Source of the DNA: Ruminococcus sp. YE71
GTDB lineage: Bacteria; Bacillota; Clostridia; Oscillospirales; Ruminococcaceae
Assembly: GCF_900119155.1 (NCBI RefSeq)
Contig: NZ_FPIR01000006.1
Span: 62,001 to 126,000, forward strand
Direction of reading: 5' to 3'
Length of the DNA stretch: 64,000 nucleotides
Below the pieces are notes generated by a model, which did not search any database, was not told the origin of the DNA, and saw only the letters and a program-made list of their open reading frames with translations. Both the position numbers and the translations under genes were made by a program. Numbering within the stretch: position 1 is the first letter of the stretch; each line of letters opens with the position of its first letter. Positions 41,986 through 50,839 of this stretch are shown here, one piece after another.

Positions 41986-43733
41986 GCTCTCACCTCATTT
42001 CCGATAGTCCAGTTAGCTCTTGCTTCACTGCTGTTCCATAACTTCTGATACTCCACACAGCTTTGCAGGAGCTTTTCGTGAGTGTCGGCGGCGATGATAT
42101 TTCCGTCCTTCATCACGCAGATCTTATCGGCGTTCACGATCGTCTGCAAGCGGTGCGCAATGACAAGAACGGTCTTGCCCTTTATTATCTCAGCAATAGC
42201 AGAGTTCATTTTCTCCTCGTTTTCGGGATCAATAAAGGCTGTCGCTTCGTCAAGCACGATGACAGGTGCATTTTTCAGTATCGCCCTTGCAAGAGAAATT
42301 CTCTGTCGTTCACCGCCTGACAGCATCTTTCCGCCGTCGCCTGCCATAGTGTCGATGCCTTTTGGAAGACGTTTGAGGAACTCTCCACATTGTGCTTTTT
42401 CTGCTGCCGCCATCACTTCTTCACGACTCGCACTGGGCTTGCCGATGAGGATATTCTCATACAGCGTGGTGTTGAACAGAAACTGCTCCTGCGATACATA
42501 GGAGATGTTGTCGTTCAGCGCTTCAATGCTCATATCGGTGATGTCCTGACCACCCAGTGTGATACGTCCGCTACTGAGGTCGTAGTAGTGAACAAGCAGC
42601 TTTGCCAGTGTGGACTTACCGCTGCCGGATTCTCCCACAAGAGCTGTGAGCGTCCCCTCACCGAGTTCAAGGGATACACCGTGCAAGACTTCTTTTTCCT
42701 TGTAAGCAAAACGTACATCTTCAAATTTTACGATATGTGAATTACCGATAAACGAATTATCATTAGTTTTTAAAGGTTCACTATCCATAGCTTTTTCAAT
42801 TTCATCTATCTTATAGCCAAGCTGTGGGAATTTGCCTGCAAAGCTCAGTGCTTTCAGCAGCGGTACACCAATCGACAGCGACAGGCAGAACACAAGTACC
42901 AGATTGGCAAGCGTTGATGTGCCATTGATAACAAACAGTGTTCCGACAGGCAGCATGACAAGAGCCGTACATGGAAGTATCGCACTGTAAAGAGCCATCC
43001 AGCCCCAGCAAGCTTTATACCACGCAAGGGTAAAGTCACGATAGCTTCGGATATCGGTTTCATAGCGCTGATAGGATTCGCCGTCCCGCCCGAAAACCTT
43101 GACGACCTCCATACCGTTGACGTATTCGATTATCGTTGCGTTCATTTTTGCAGATGCGGCATAGTAGGCGTTCATGCGTGCCATACCCGCCTTGAACATC
43201 ATTCCCATTGCAAACAGTCCCAAAGGCAGAGAGCAGAGTGACAGCAGCGCCAGTTTCCAGTCTGCAAAGAACATACATATAATTGCTATCAATGCCATTG
43301 CAAGGTTGGAAATACCTTCGGGAATTGCGTGAGCCAGCAGAAGTTCCACCTGATCTATATCATCGGTAAACAGCTTTTTTATTCTGCCGTTACCCATATC
43401 CTGTATTGTGCCGAGAGGCTGACGCTCCAGATTTTTTTGCAATGAAATACGGATATTTTTTAGTGTGTTGTATGCGGAAATGTGCGAGTATTTCAATCCC
43501 AGTACATATAAGATAGCGTAGACTAACTCGCAGGCAAAAATAACAGCTATATGCACTGCATAATAGCCGGCGGATAGTGTTTCACCGCCGATCAGCGGCT
43601 TTATGATTCGGTAAACCATAAAAAACGGTACTGCAGAGGCGATCAGTCCTGCGAACATGACCGCCAGAGCCGCATAGGTATACTTGATGTAGTCGCCCAT
43701 ATAGGGCTTTATCTTGTTAAACATTGTTTTCAT
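41982..43733 (-). CDS. ABC exporter half-transporter, first of pair
   Basis: A 583-residue type IV ABC exporter with six membrane helices and an ATPase (GESGSGKSTLAKLL near 375, MLSGGERQRISLARAIL, VIVLDEATAFIDPE with a catalytic Glu, AHRLQTI). Both partners carry the Glu after Walker B, so both sites look competent. Its start overlaps the end of the TetR gene by 17 bases, indicating tight coupling to the regulator. Likely substrates are lipids, peptides or small toxic molecules; the sequence cannot decide. Confidence 0.92.
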   Translation of the reverse strand: MKTMFNKIKPYMGDYIKYTYAALAVMFAGLIASAVPFFMVYRIIKPLIGGETLSAGYYAVHIAVIFACELVYAILYVLGLKYSHISAYNTLKNIRISLQKNLERQPLGTIQDMGNGRIKKLFTDDIDQVELLLAHAIPEGISNLAMALIAIICMFFADWKLALLSLCSLPLGLFAMGMMFKAGMARMNAYYAASAKMNATIIEYVNGMEVVKVFGRDGESYQRYETDIRSYRDFTLAWYKACWGWMALYSAILPCTALVMLPVGTLFVINGTSTLANLVLVFCLSLSIGVPLLKALSFAGKFPQLGYKIDEIEKAMDSEPLKTNDNSFIGNSHIVKFEDVRFAYKEKEVLHGVSLELGEGTLTALVGESGSGKSTLAKLLVHYYDLSSGRITLGGQDITDMSIEALNDNISYVSQEQFLFNTTLYENILIGKPSASREEVMAAAEKAQCGEFLKRLPKGIDTMAGDGGKMLSGGERQRISLARAILKNAPVIVLDEATAFIDPENEEKMNSAIAEIIKGKTVLVIAHRLQTIVNADKICVMKDGNIIAADTHEKLLQSCVEYQKLWNSSEARANWTIGNEVRA

Positions 43734-44352
43734 CGCCTTTCTTTAGCATTATGACCTCCTGCCAGTTGAAGAAACGACAGACGATACGGCAATGCTCCTC
43801 GATCTGCTTCCATGACATATCGTGAATGATCGGTTCACAGACGCAAGTCCAGAAAGACGAGATCAGAACATGAAATTCTTCTCTGGTAACTTCTGCATGA
43901 GCAAGTCCTCTTTTGTACGCCTCTGCGTAGAACTGCTCATAAGCATAGCTCATTTTCGTGACATATTCATGGTTGAAATTTTCGTAGCGCGTGCCGGCAG
44001 CCTTGTCAATCAGCAAAGAGACAGTCTCACGATTATTGTAGAGAAGCTTGAAGAGAGGCATCATAGATTCATACGACATCACCCATGAATTGTATATTTC
44101 TTCGTCCGATAGTGCAGAAAAATCTATATAAGAACGGCTTTCAACGAAATGATTCAGCTCATCTGCTATATCCTCCACAACAGCGCTGAACAGGTCTTCC
44201 TTGCCTTTGTAGCGCTTATACACCGCCCCTGTTGTAATGACTGCGTTCTCGCAAATAGTTTTTAGTTCTGCTTTGAGGTAGCCGTGTTTCATGAATTCTG
44301 TCTGCGCACTGGCAAGAAGCCGCGGATCGATACTTTTATCAGGTACTGCCAT
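43717..44352 (-). CDS. TetR-family regulator of the exporter/ECF operon
   Basis: A 211-residue TetR protein. The helix-turn-helix is in residues 12-55 (LLASAQTEFMKHGYLKAELKTICENAVITTGAVYKRYKGKEDLFSAV). The ligand domain is helical and Tyr/Phe-rich. First gene of the operon, so it probably represses itself and the downstream transporter genes and is released by the transported compound. Operator candidate lies in the promoter spacer (see next). GGAGG before ATG 44352. Confidence 0.9.
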   Translation of the reverse strand: MAVPDKSIDPRLLASAQTEFMKHGYLKAELKTICENAVITTGAVYKRYKGKEDLFSAVVEDIADELNHFVESRSYIDFSALSDEEIYNSWVMSYESMMPLFKLLYNNRETVSLLIDKAAGTRYENFNHEYVTKMSYAYEQFYAEAYKRGLAHAEVTREEFHVLISSFWTCVCEPIIHDMSWKQIEEHCRIVCRFFNWQEVIMLKKGDENNV

Positions 44353-44396
44353 TTTATCCCTCCTGTGAAAATGTGATTATCAATAATCCGTTTATC

Positions 44397-44425
44397 ATTG
44401 TAACATATGCTAACCATATTGTCAA
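44397..44425 (-). promoter_or_regulatory. Promoter and candidate operator of the TetR operon
   Basis: Minus-strand TTGACA and TACAAT are 17 bases apart. The spacer contains GTTAGCATATGTTAC (44400-44414), an imperfect palindrome centred on CATATG with 11 of 15 matching positions; a TetR dimer bound there would block RNA polymerase. Confidence 0.65.
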
Positions 44426-44456
44426 GAGGTTATTCTTGTGACTTGTATAAACAAAC

Positions 44457-44508
44457 AAAAAACGACGGCGCGTTGATTCGATTTTGAACGCATCGTCGTT
44501 TCTTTTCT
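44457..44508. terminator. Orphan bidirectional hairpin
   Basis: AACGACGGCGCGTT (44461-44474) pairs with AACGCATCGTCGTT (44487-44500), 12 of 14, with T runs on both sides. No plus-strand gene precedes it; it may insulate the TetR operon from upstream transcription. Confidence 0.5.
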
Positions 44509-44593
44509 TCTATTCATATTACAAATAGCTGCACAGTTAATTATAGCAAAATCGTCTGTTTATCGCACTTTTCAAATGTTCGTAAAGTGTTTA

Positions 44594-44622
44594 GGTAGGT
44601 TCTCCCCCAAGAAAACCCGCAC
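44594..44622 (+). repeat. Terminal fragment of the dispersed repeat, copy H
   Basis: GGTTCTCCCCCAAGAAAACC matches the right-end sequences of copies B and E. With copy D on the other side it brackets the AT-rich transporter block. Confidence 0.45.
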
Positions 44623-44629
44623 TCTCCCC

Positions 44630-44664
44630 CCCAGTAAAAAAGCCGCAGGCACGAACCTGCGGCT
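44630..44664 (-). terminator. Terminator of the pgk-gpmI operon
   Basis: AGCCGCAGG (44641-44649) pairs with CCTGCGGCT (44656-44664); the minus strand continues TTTTTTACTGG. It lies 20 bases after the gpmI stop. Confidence 0.85.
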
Positions 44665-44683
44665 TCAAAGTTTACAGATGATG

Positions 44684-46270
44684 TCAGATCATGGATGCTT
44701 CCCAGCAGTCGGGAGCTTCGAGACCGAGCAGCTTTGCTACGGTCGGTGCAACGTTTGCAAGGCCGTACTTGGTGCTGTCAGCGTCGATGATCTCGTGGCG
44801 GGTCTCCTTGTCCCAGATGATGAACGGAACGCGGTTGAGGGAGTGAGCGGTACGAACCTGGACCTCACCCTTCTTGTTCTTCTCAAGCATCTCATCAGCG
44901 TTGCCGTGGTCAGCGGTGACGAGCAGCGTGCAGTTGCACTCATCGCAAACCTTGATAAGGCGTGCAAGACCAAGGTCTACCGCCTCAACGCCTGTGATAG
45001 TAGCGTCCATGTTGCCTGTGTGGCCTACCATGTCGCCGTTCGGGTAGTTGCAGCGGATAAAGTCATACTTGCCTGAGCGGATAGCAACGATCAGATCGTC
45101 GGTGATCTCAGCAGACTTCATCCAGGGGCGCTCGTCGAAGGAAACGCGGTCGGAGGGGATCTCCTTCCATGTCTCCAGCTCCTCGTCGAAGCGCTCGGAG
45201 CGGTTGCCGTTCCAGAAGTAAGTAACGTGGCCGTACTTCTGGGTCTCGGATACAGCGTAGCTGTACAGACCGTTCTTCACGAGCAGCTCGGAGAGGGTGT
45301 TCTTGATCTCGGGCGGATTTACGAGGTAGTGCTTCGGGATCTTGAGGTCGCCGTCGTACTCAAGCATACCGGCGTAGATAACGTCGGGGATAGTGCCTCT
45401 GTCGAAAGCGGTGAACTCGTCGCCGCCGTCGAATGCCATCGAGATCTCGATAGCGCGGTCGCCGCGGAAGTTGAAGAGGATAACGCTGTCGCCGTCCTCG
45501 ACCTTGCCTACAGGCTTGCCGTCCTTAGCGATAACGAACTCAGGCAGATCCTGGTCGATAGCGCCTGTCTCGTCGCGGAGAGTCTCAACAGCAGCAAGAG
45601 CGTTGTCGAACTGTCTTGCGGTGCCGTGAACGTGGGTGTTCCAGCCGCGCTCTACCATGCCCCAGTCAGCCTGGTATCTGTCCATGGTGATCTTCATTCT
45701 GCCGCCGCCCGAAGCGATCTGAGCGTCGAAGGAAGAGTCGTTGAGCTGTGCGATGCAGTCCTCAAGCTCCTTGATGTAGATGGGAGCGGAGGTAGCGGGA
45801 ACGTCACGACCGTCCAGCAGGATGTGGCAGCGAACCTTCTTCACGCCCTCTTCCTTAGCCTTTGCGAGCATCTTCTCAAGGTGGTGGATGTTCGAGTGAA
45901 CGTTACCGTCGGAGAGCAGACCGAGGAAGTGCAGGGTGCTGTTCTTGTCCTTAACGTTGCCGATGAGCTGCTTCCAGGTCTCGGAAGTGAACATCTTGCC
46001 GCTCTCGATGGACTCGTTAACGAGCTTAGCGCCCTGCGAGTAGATCTGACCGCAGCCGAGTGCGTTATGACCTACCTCAGAGTTGCCCATGTCGTCGTCG
46101 GAAGGCAGACCAACTGCGTCGCCGTGAGCCTTGAGCGAGGTGTTGGGATAGTTCTTGAGGAGCATATCCAGAGTAGGAGTGTTAGCCTCGGTAACAGCGT
46201 CGCCGAGACCCGTAACGGAGAAGCCGACGCCGTCCATTACGACTAAAACTACAGTTTTTTTCTTAGACAT
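44684..46270 (-). CDS. gpmI: 2,3-bisphosphoglycerate-independent phosphoglycerate mutase
   Basis: A 528-residue cofactor-independent mutase of the alkaline-phosphatase superfamily. VVLVVMDGVGFS gives the first metal Asp; DDDMGNSEVGHNALG holds the catalytic Ser (near residue 65); HILLDGRDVPATSAPIYI and RYQADWG/NFRGDRAIEI are active-site strands; CNYPNGDMVGHTGN and VTADHGNADEML supply C-terminal metal ligands. Interconverts 3- and 2-phosphoglycerate and needs manganese. Last gene of the glycolytic operon. Confidence 0.96.
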   Translation of the reverse strand: MSKKKTVVLVVMDGVGFSVTGLGDAVTEANTPTLDMLLKNYPNTSLKAHGDAVGLPSDDDMGNSEVGHNALGCGQIYSQGAKLVNESIESGKMFTSETWKQLIGNVKDKNSTLHFLGLLSDGNVHSNIHHLEKMLAKAKEEGVKKVRCHILLDGRDVPATSAPIYIKELEDCIAQLNDSSFDAQIASGGGRMKITMDRYQADWGMVERGWNTHVHGTARQFDNALAAVETLRDETGAIDQDLPEFVIAKDGKPVGKVEDGDSVILFNFRGDRAIEISMAFDGGDEFTAFDRGTIPDVIYAGMLEYDGDLKIPKHYLVNPPEIKNTLSELLVKNGLYSYAVSETQKYGHVTYFWNGNRSERFDEELETWKEIPSDRVSFDERPWMKSAEITDDLIVAIRSGKYDFIRCNYPNGDMVGHTGNMDATITGVEAVDLGLARLIKVCDECNCTLLVTADHGNADEMLEKNKKGEVQVRTAHSLNRVPFIIWDKETRHEIIDADSTKYGLANVAPTVAKLLGLEAPDCWEASMI

Positions 46271-46299
46271 TGTTTTTGTCCTTTCTATATTAAGTTGTA

Positions 46300-46830
46300 T
46301 CAGATCGTTTGATCGTTATAAGTCATACGCTTGTGCCACATCATTGCAAAAGCCATGAATACAAGTATCAGCGCCGCGAAGTGGATATTGCTGAGAAATG
46401 ACAGCATCTGATTAAAGACCGAGCGTGCCGCAAGAGCCCTTGAACCGTTTTCCGAAGCCGCCGTCATCTCGATGCGGAACAGCAGCTTTTCCAGAACTAC
46501 GCGCAGGATGCAGAACAGTGCCAGCACCGCGCCGCCCTCGGGGCAGAATTTCTGCTGGTCGGTCATCTTGCTGATGTAGCTCCAGACCAGATAGAACACC
46601 GCTCCGCTTGCCAGCACGAACAGTATCGTAGGAAAGAAGATCTTCATCGTAAGCTCCGTATCGCTTCCCGTTGTGTAATCCTTGCTCTGTATCTGCCAGA
46701 GGATAGGGTCAAAAAGCTCAAAGAGCGGTCTCATTAAACAGTAGGCAATAATATACAGTCCGCAGTAGATACCCTCACAGATAAGACTTGCGTTCAGTAC
46801 ATTTTTTATCAGCTTGTCGGATCTTGTCAT
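46300..46830 (-). CDS. Four-helix membrane protein, function unknown
   Basis: A 176-residue protein with about four hydrophobic segments (near 20-40, 60-85, 100-120 and 150-170). Residues 88-100 (MTDQQKFCPEGGAV) form a short loop. No family recognised. Start 46830 is chosen because AAAGG is eight bases upstream; the first ATG of the frame sits too close. Lies 18 bases after the 106-residue gene and ahead of gpmI in the glycolytic operon, which is an unexpected place for an integral membrane protein. Confidence 0.7.
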   Translation of the reverse strand: MTRSDKLIKNVLNASLICEGIYCGLYIIAYCLMRPLFELFDPILWQIQSKDYTTGSDTELTMKIFFPTILFVLASGAVFYLVWSYISKMTDQQKFCPEGGAVLALFCILRVVLEKLLFRIEMTAASENGSRALAARSVFNQMLSFLSNIHFAALILVFMAFAMMWHKRMTYNDQTI

Positions 46831-46854
46831 TATCATATCCTTTCCGAATCGCGG

Positions 46855-47175
46855 TCACCTGTACATCATGACCTCTCCTGTCTGTGCATTCATCAGATAG
46901 CACGGGCTGTGAAGCTTACCTTCCGCAGGAAAGATGAACACCCCAGTGACCTCGAAGCGTCCGTCCGCCCTTTTTTCGGCTTGTTCTCGGAGATAAACTA
47001 TCCCCTCGCCGCAGGACGTCGCAAGAGCTCTCTGTACCAGAAGGTAAACTGCCCCTGCTGCGGCTGCGAGCGGTACCAGCCTTGAATACACACCGAAGCC
47101 TAAAAACGGCAGAGCAAGGATCAGTCCGCCGATGAGCTTGTCAGCCGACGTCCCGATCTTTTCCTTTAAAGCCAT
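46855..47175 (-). CDS. Small membrane protein with C-terminal soluble domain, unknown
   Basis: A 106-residue protein. A hydrophobic hairpin (about residues 14-50, LIGGLILALPFLGFGVYSRLVPLAAAAGAVYLLVQ) is followed by a soluble part with VTGVFIFPAEGKLHSPCYLMNAQTGEVMMYR, reminiscent of short envelope proteins. Start 47175 (MALKEKIG) follows AGGGA by six bases. It lies between tpiA and the next membrane protein gene in the glycolytic operon. Function not recognised. Confidence 0.65.
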   Translation of the reverse strand: MALKEKIGTSADKLIGGLILALPFLGFGVYSRLVPLAAAAGAVYLLVQRALATSCGEGIVYLREQAEKRADGRFEVTGVFIFPAEGKLHSPCYLMNAQTGEVMMYR

Positions 47176-47204
47176 TTCATGTCCCTGCAACAGATCGGAC
47201 GTTA

Positions 47205-47981
47205 TCAGCCCTCTACAGCAGCCTGTACGATAACGTTGAAGTCAGCAGCCTTGAGCGAAGCGCCGCCGATAAGACCGCCGTCGATGTTGGGCTTAGCAAG
47301 CAGCTCAGCAGCGTTCTTAGCGTTCATGGAACCGCCGTACTGGATGGTAACAGCCTCAGCAGTAGCCTCGTCATAGAGCTTAGCGATGGTAGCACGGATG
47401 AATGCGCAAACCTCCTCAGCCTGCTCGGGAGTAGCGGTCAGACCTGTGCCGATAGCCCATACAGGCTCGTAAGCGATAACAACGTTCTTAACCTGCTCAG
47501 CGGTAAGACCCCACAGGTCAAGCTTGATCTGGCGGGCAACTACCTCGTCGGTGATGTTGCACTCGCGCTCCCACTTGAGCTCGCCTACGCAAACGATAGG
47601 CTTCAGACCTGCGTTCAGAGCAGCAACGGTTCTCTTGTTTACAGTCTCGTCGGTCTCACCGAAGTACTGTCTTCTCTCGCTGTGGCCGATAACAACGTAC
47701 TCAACGCCTACCTCAACGAGCATATCAGCGGAGATCTCGCCTGTGAAAGCGCCGCTCTTCTCGAAGTGAACGTTCTCAGCACCTACCTTAACGTTGGAAC
47801 CTGCGGTAGCAGCAACAGCGGTCTCAAGGTTGGTGAACGGTACGCAGGCGATTACCTCTACCTTACCCTCAGCGTTAGCAACGAGGGGCTTGATGCCCTC
47901 AAGAAGCTCCTTAGCCTCGGGACGGGTCTTGTTCATTTTCCAGTTACCTGCGATTATAGCCTTTCTTACATCCTTTTTCAT
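47205..47981 (-). CDS. tpiA: Triosephosphate isomerase
   Basis: A 258-residue TIM barrel. Substrate-binding AGNWKMN (Lys near residue 15), catalytic His in VIGHSERRQYFGE, catalytic Glu in AYEPVWAIGTG (near 170) and phosphate-binding IQYGGSMN and GGLIGGASL are all present. Interconverts dihydroxyacetone phosphate and glyceraldehyde 3-phosphate. Very high-expression codon use. Located between a DUF3592 protein and small membrane proteins in the pgk operon. Confidence 0.97.
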   Translation of the reverse strand: MKKDVRKAIIAGNWKMNKTRPEAKELLEGIKPLVANAEGKVEVIACVPFTNLETAVAATAGSNVKVGAENVHFEKSGAFTGEISADMLVEVGVEYVVIGHSERRQYFGETDETVNKRTVAALNAGLKPIVCVGELKWERECNITDEVVARQIKLDLWGLTAEQVKNVVIAYEPVWAIGTGLTATPEQAEEVCAFIRATIAKLYDEATAEAVTIQYGGSMNAKNAAELLAKPNIDGGLIGGASLKAADFNVIVQAAVEG

Positions 47982-47996
47982 GATAATTACTCCTTA

Positions 47997-48563
47997 TTAT
48001 TTGATAAAATAAAAATCGTACAAAAATGCCGCTCCCAGTCCGAACAGCACGATACCGAAGCCCAGCATAGCGATGAACGCATTGTTGGTCTTGGGTGTCT
48101 CGGTGAGTTCATCACCCTCGTCGTCTGTATCGGGAACGTCTGTTTCCTCAGCCTTCACCTTATCGGCGATGTAGAAATCCTTCGGATTCACGGGGTCATA
48201 CTCGATAGCGACCTTTCCCTCGAAACCTAAGTCGGGGGTCCAGTTGCTGTAAGTGATGCCGTTCACCTCGAACTCCACGAGCATCTCCTTCAGTGTCATG
48301 GTCGAGAGCTTAGTGGTTCTTTTGCTGACTATCTCAGCTTCGGCGGGAACGTAGTTCGTCTCCTTGATGACGGGGTCTTTATTGGTCATTTCAAGGTAAA
48401 AGCTGCCCATCTTTCTGACCTTGCCCGCGAATGCGAGCATGATCACTCCGAACACGCAGAGTATTATTCCAAGAATGTTGCCGTACTTATCCAGCACGCC
48501 TGTTTTTCCGAACGCATTGTCTGCGGTGAAGAGTATCGGGAGATAATGATATATTCCTGTCAT
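47997..48563 (-). CDS. DUF3592-like membrane protein
   Basis: A 188-residue protein: N-terminal helix (near 30-48), a soluble DUF3592-like domain (about 60-135, with YVPAEAEIVSKRTTKL, EVNGITYSNW and VAIEYDPVNPKDFYI, the YxxxxPxxxY type strand), an acidic linker, and a C-terminal helix (about 165-185). Function unknown; the family is often near envelope genes. It lies between pgk and tpiA with a hairpin upstream. Its codon use is more ordinary than that of the glycolytic neighbours. Confidence 0.75.
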   Translation of the reverse strand: MTGIYHYLPILFTADNAFGKTGVLDKYGNILGIILCVFGVIMLAFAGKVRKMGSFYLEMTNKDPVIKETNYVPAEAEIVSKRTTKLSTMTLKEMLVEFEVNGITYSNWTPDLGFEGKVAIEYDPVNPKDFYIADKVKAEETDVPDTDDEGDELTETPKTNNAFIAMLGFGIVLFGLGAAFLYDFYFIK

Positions 48564-48599
48564 TTTTCCTTTTTCCTAACTTGTCCTAATATTCCGTAA

Positions 48600-48642
48600 A
48601 ATCAATCAACGGGGCGGACGTGAAGCCGCCAGCCCCGTTTTA
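48600..48642 (-). terminator. Hairpin between pgk and the rest of the operon
   Basis: ACGGGGCGG pairs with CCGCCAGCCCCGT; on the minus strand it is followed by TTGATTGATTTT. The T run is interrupted, so it may only partly stop transcription and lower the downstream genes relative to pgk. Confidence 0.55.
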
Positions 48643-48655
48643 TTGAATATTGCTA

Positions 48656-49870
48656 TTACTTGTCAGCGATAACATCGATGCCGGGAAGTACCTTGCCTTC
48701 GAGATACTCGAGGGAAGCACCGCCGCCGGTGGAGATGTGGCTCATCTTGTCAGCGAAGCCGAGCTGGATAACAGCCGCAGCCGAGTCGCCGCCGCCGATG
48801 ATGGTGGTAGCATCGGTCTCAGCCAGGGACTTTGCAACTGCGATAGTACCCTTAGCGAGAACAGGATTCTCGAACACGCCCATAGGTCCGTTCCAAACAA
48901 CGGTCTTAGCGCTCTTTACAGCCTCAGCATAGAGAGCAGCGGTCTTCTGACCGATGTCAAGACCCATCTTGTCAGCAGGGATAGCGTCAACGTTCTCAAC
49001 AGCGATCTCAGCGTCGATCGGATCAGGAAAAGCTGCCGCAACGGTGGTGTCAACAGGGAGAAGGAGCTTCTTGCCTGCTGCCTCAGCCTTAGCGAGCATC
49101 TCCTTGCAGTAGTCGATCTTGGTGTCGTCTACGAGGGAAGTACCAACTTCCTTGCCCTGAGCCTTCAGGAAGGTGTAAGCCATGCCGCCGCCGATGATGA
49201 GAGTGTCGCACTTCTCGATAAGGTTGTTGATAACGTTGAGCTTATCAGCTACCTTAGCACCGCCGAGGATAGCAACGAAAGGACGAACCGGATCTTCAAC
49301 AGCGTTTCCGAGGAAGTTGATCTCCTTCTGCATCAGGTAACCAACAGCGGTCTCCTTAACGAACTTGGTAACGCCTGCGGTAGAAGCGTGAGCTCTGTGA
49401 GCCGAGCCGAAAGCGTCCATAACGAATACTTCGCCGTCAACGAGATCAGCAAGCTCCTTAGCGAAAGCCTCACCGTTCTTGGTCTCCTCAGCGCCGCGGA
49501 ATCTGGTGTTCTCAAGAACAACGATCTCGCCGTCAGCCATCTCAGCAACAGCCTTCTTAGCGTTGTCGCCTACAACGGTGTCGTCCTTAGCGAAGGTGAC
49601 CTTGGTGGAAACGAGCTCAGCGAGTCTTGCAGCTGCGGGAGCGAGAGAGAACTTGTCCTCCGGACCGTTCTTCGGCTTGCCGAGGTGCGAGCAGAGAACT
49701 ACCTTTGCGCCGTTCTCAACGAGCTTGTTGATGGTGGGCAGAGCAGCGGTGATACGGTTATCGTTGGTGATAACACCGTCCTTCAGCGGAACGTTGAAAT
49801 CTACGCGAACGAGGACCTTCTTGCCCTTAACGCTAATGTCGTCAACTGTGACCTTGTTTAATCCTGCCAT
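48656..49870 (-). CDS. pgk: Phosphoglycerate kinase
   Basis: A 404-residue kinase. [22 protein letters not shown] (residues 18-40), the [18 protein letters not shown] segment, [14 protein letters not shown] hinge, and the C-terminal nucleotide site [12 protein letters not shown] with [11 protein letters not shown] complete the signature. Makes ATP from 1,3-bisphosphoglycerate. The start at 49870 has AAGGATG upstream. Heads the operon behind a consensus-like promoter. Codons are extremely biased, as expected of an abundant enzyme. Confidence 0.97.
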   Translation of the reverse strand: MAGLNKVTVDDISVKGKKVLVRVDFNVPLKDGVITNDNRITAALPTINKLVENGAKVVLCSHLGKPKNGPEDKFSLAPAAARLAELVSTKVTFAKDDTVVGDNAKKAVAEMADGEIVVLENTRFRGAEETKNGEAFAKELADLVDGEVFVMDAFGSAHRAHASTAGVTKFVKETAVGYLMQKEINFLGNAVEDPVRPFVAILGGAKVADKLNVINNLIEKCDTLIIGGGMAYTFLKAQGKEVGTSLVDDTKIDYCKEMLAKAEAAGKKLLLPVDTTVAAAFPDPIDAEIAVENVDAIPADKMGLDIGQKTAALYAEAVKSAKTVVWNGPMGVFENPVLAKGTIAVAKSLAETDATTIIGGGDSAAAVIQLGFADKMSHISTGGGASLEYLEGKVLPGIDVIADK

Positions 49871-49957
49871 GATAATGACATCCTTCCTGTAATAGATTTT
49901 CGGGGGCAAGCCCCAATTGTTACCTGTAATTACGGATAAAAATATCCGCCACTACAT

Positions 49958-49986
49958 ATTATACATCATATCTCTCGGAAAATCAA
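49958..49986 (-). promoter_or_regulatory. Promoter of the pgk operon
   Basis: Minus-strand TTGATT and TATAAT with 17 bases between. The leader carries GGATATTTTTATCC and GGGGCTTGCCCC hairpins before the pgk start; these may affect mRNA stability. Confidence 0.75.
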
Positions 49987-50025
49987 GAGATTTTTTCAAA
50001 ATTGATATTATTTTCACAAAATGCA

Positions 50026-50703
50026 CTATCTCCGCATCTTTCGCAGATATTCCTTTGTATCATCGGGTACGCGGAAGCTCTCGCAGGCTTTCTGTATCGC
50101 CTTGTTGTGGGTCTTTTTATCGAGCTTCTGCTGTTCGATGTAAGGCAGGGCGGCTTCGGGCTGTTTGACAAAAGCCTCGGCGAAATACCATGCCACCATC
50201 ATGTGAAGATAGTACTCCTCCGTCGGGGTCTTGCTGACGAGCTCCATATATTCGGGCTTGAAATCCTCGCCGAGATAGTGGCCGAGCAGCATCCCGATGG
50301 CAAAGCGTTTTGTGAACACCTCGTCCGAGGAATACCACCTCATGACCTCGCCGATAAGTCGGTCGCGGTTCTTCCTGAAGCACTTCGGACGGAGCTGGTC
50401 GCAGGTCGCCCAGTTGTTGACGTAGGGCAGCACACGGTCGCACTCGGCTATGACGGTCTCGTAGTCCTTCAGCTCGGAGAGAATCATGACGTGCAGCTGA
50501 TACTCGTCGTAATACTCATGGGGCAGCTCTGCGATGAACTTCCCTGCCCTGCCGTCCTTTATCAGTTCCTTCGCAAGGGCGCGGAGCACAGGGGTACGCA
50601 CGCCGAAGAAATGTTCGGTATCCATCTCCTTGAACAGCCCCTTGTGGAACTCCTTGTACTTCGGGTCGGCAAGCTCTTTCAGTCGTTCGGTTATCTCTTT
50701 CAT
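50026..50703 (-). CDS. DNA alkylation repair protein (AlkD-like)
   Basis: A 225-residue all-helical HEAT-repeat protein of the DNA alkylation repair family. Segments FFGVRTPVLRALAKELIKDG, NNWATCDQLRPKCF, SDEVFTKRFAIGMLLGHY and KTHNKAIQKACES are characteristic; the Asp in NNWATCD matches the catalytic region of AlkD. It removes bulky or charged alkylated bases. Start 50703 is chosen for GAGGTG six bases upstream instead of the GTG nine bases earlier. Monocistronic, between pgk and a tRNA cluster. Confidence 0.88.
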   Translation of the reverse strand: MKEITERLKELADPKYKEFHKGLFKEMDTEHFFGVRTPVLRALAKELIKDGRAGKFIAELPHEYYDEYQLHVMILSELKDYETVIAECDRVLPYVNNWATCDQLRPKCFRKNRDRLIGEVMRWYSSDEVFTKRFAIGMLLGHYLGEDFKPEYMELVSKTPTEEYYLHMMVAWYFAEAFVKQPEAALPYIEQQKLDKKTHNKAIQKACESFRVPDDTKEYLRKMRR

Positions 50704-50721
50704 GTGTGTCACCTCTTATAC

Positions 50722-50755
50722 AAAACAAAAACCGCCGCACCAAAGTGCAGCGGTT
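50722..50755 (-). terminator. Terminator of the Gly-His-Arg tRNA cluster
   Basis: AACCGCCGCAC (50730-50740) pairs with GTGCAGCGGTT (50745-50755); the minus strand continues TTTGTTTTG. Confidence 0.85.
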
Positions 50756-50761
50756 GATTGG

Positions 50762-50835
50762 CGCGCTTGCAGGGACTCGAACCCCGGGCCTACTGCTTAG
50801 AAGGCAGTTGCTCTATCCAGCTGAGCTACAAACGC
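50762..50835 (-). tRNA. tRNA-Arg (anticodon TCT)
   Basis: 74 bases, full cloverleaf; anticodon loop CTTCTAA in the CTGC/GCAG stem, TTCGAGT T-loop, discriminator G. CCA not encoded. Third in a three-tRNA transcript. Confidence 0.95.
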
Positions 50836-50839
50836 AAAG

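Noticed and set aside
48650-49861. Long frames antisense to pgk, gpmI, tyrS and the sugar-binding lipoprotein
   Set aside because: All sit exactly opposite highly expressed genes with strong codon bias, which empties stops from the complementary frame.
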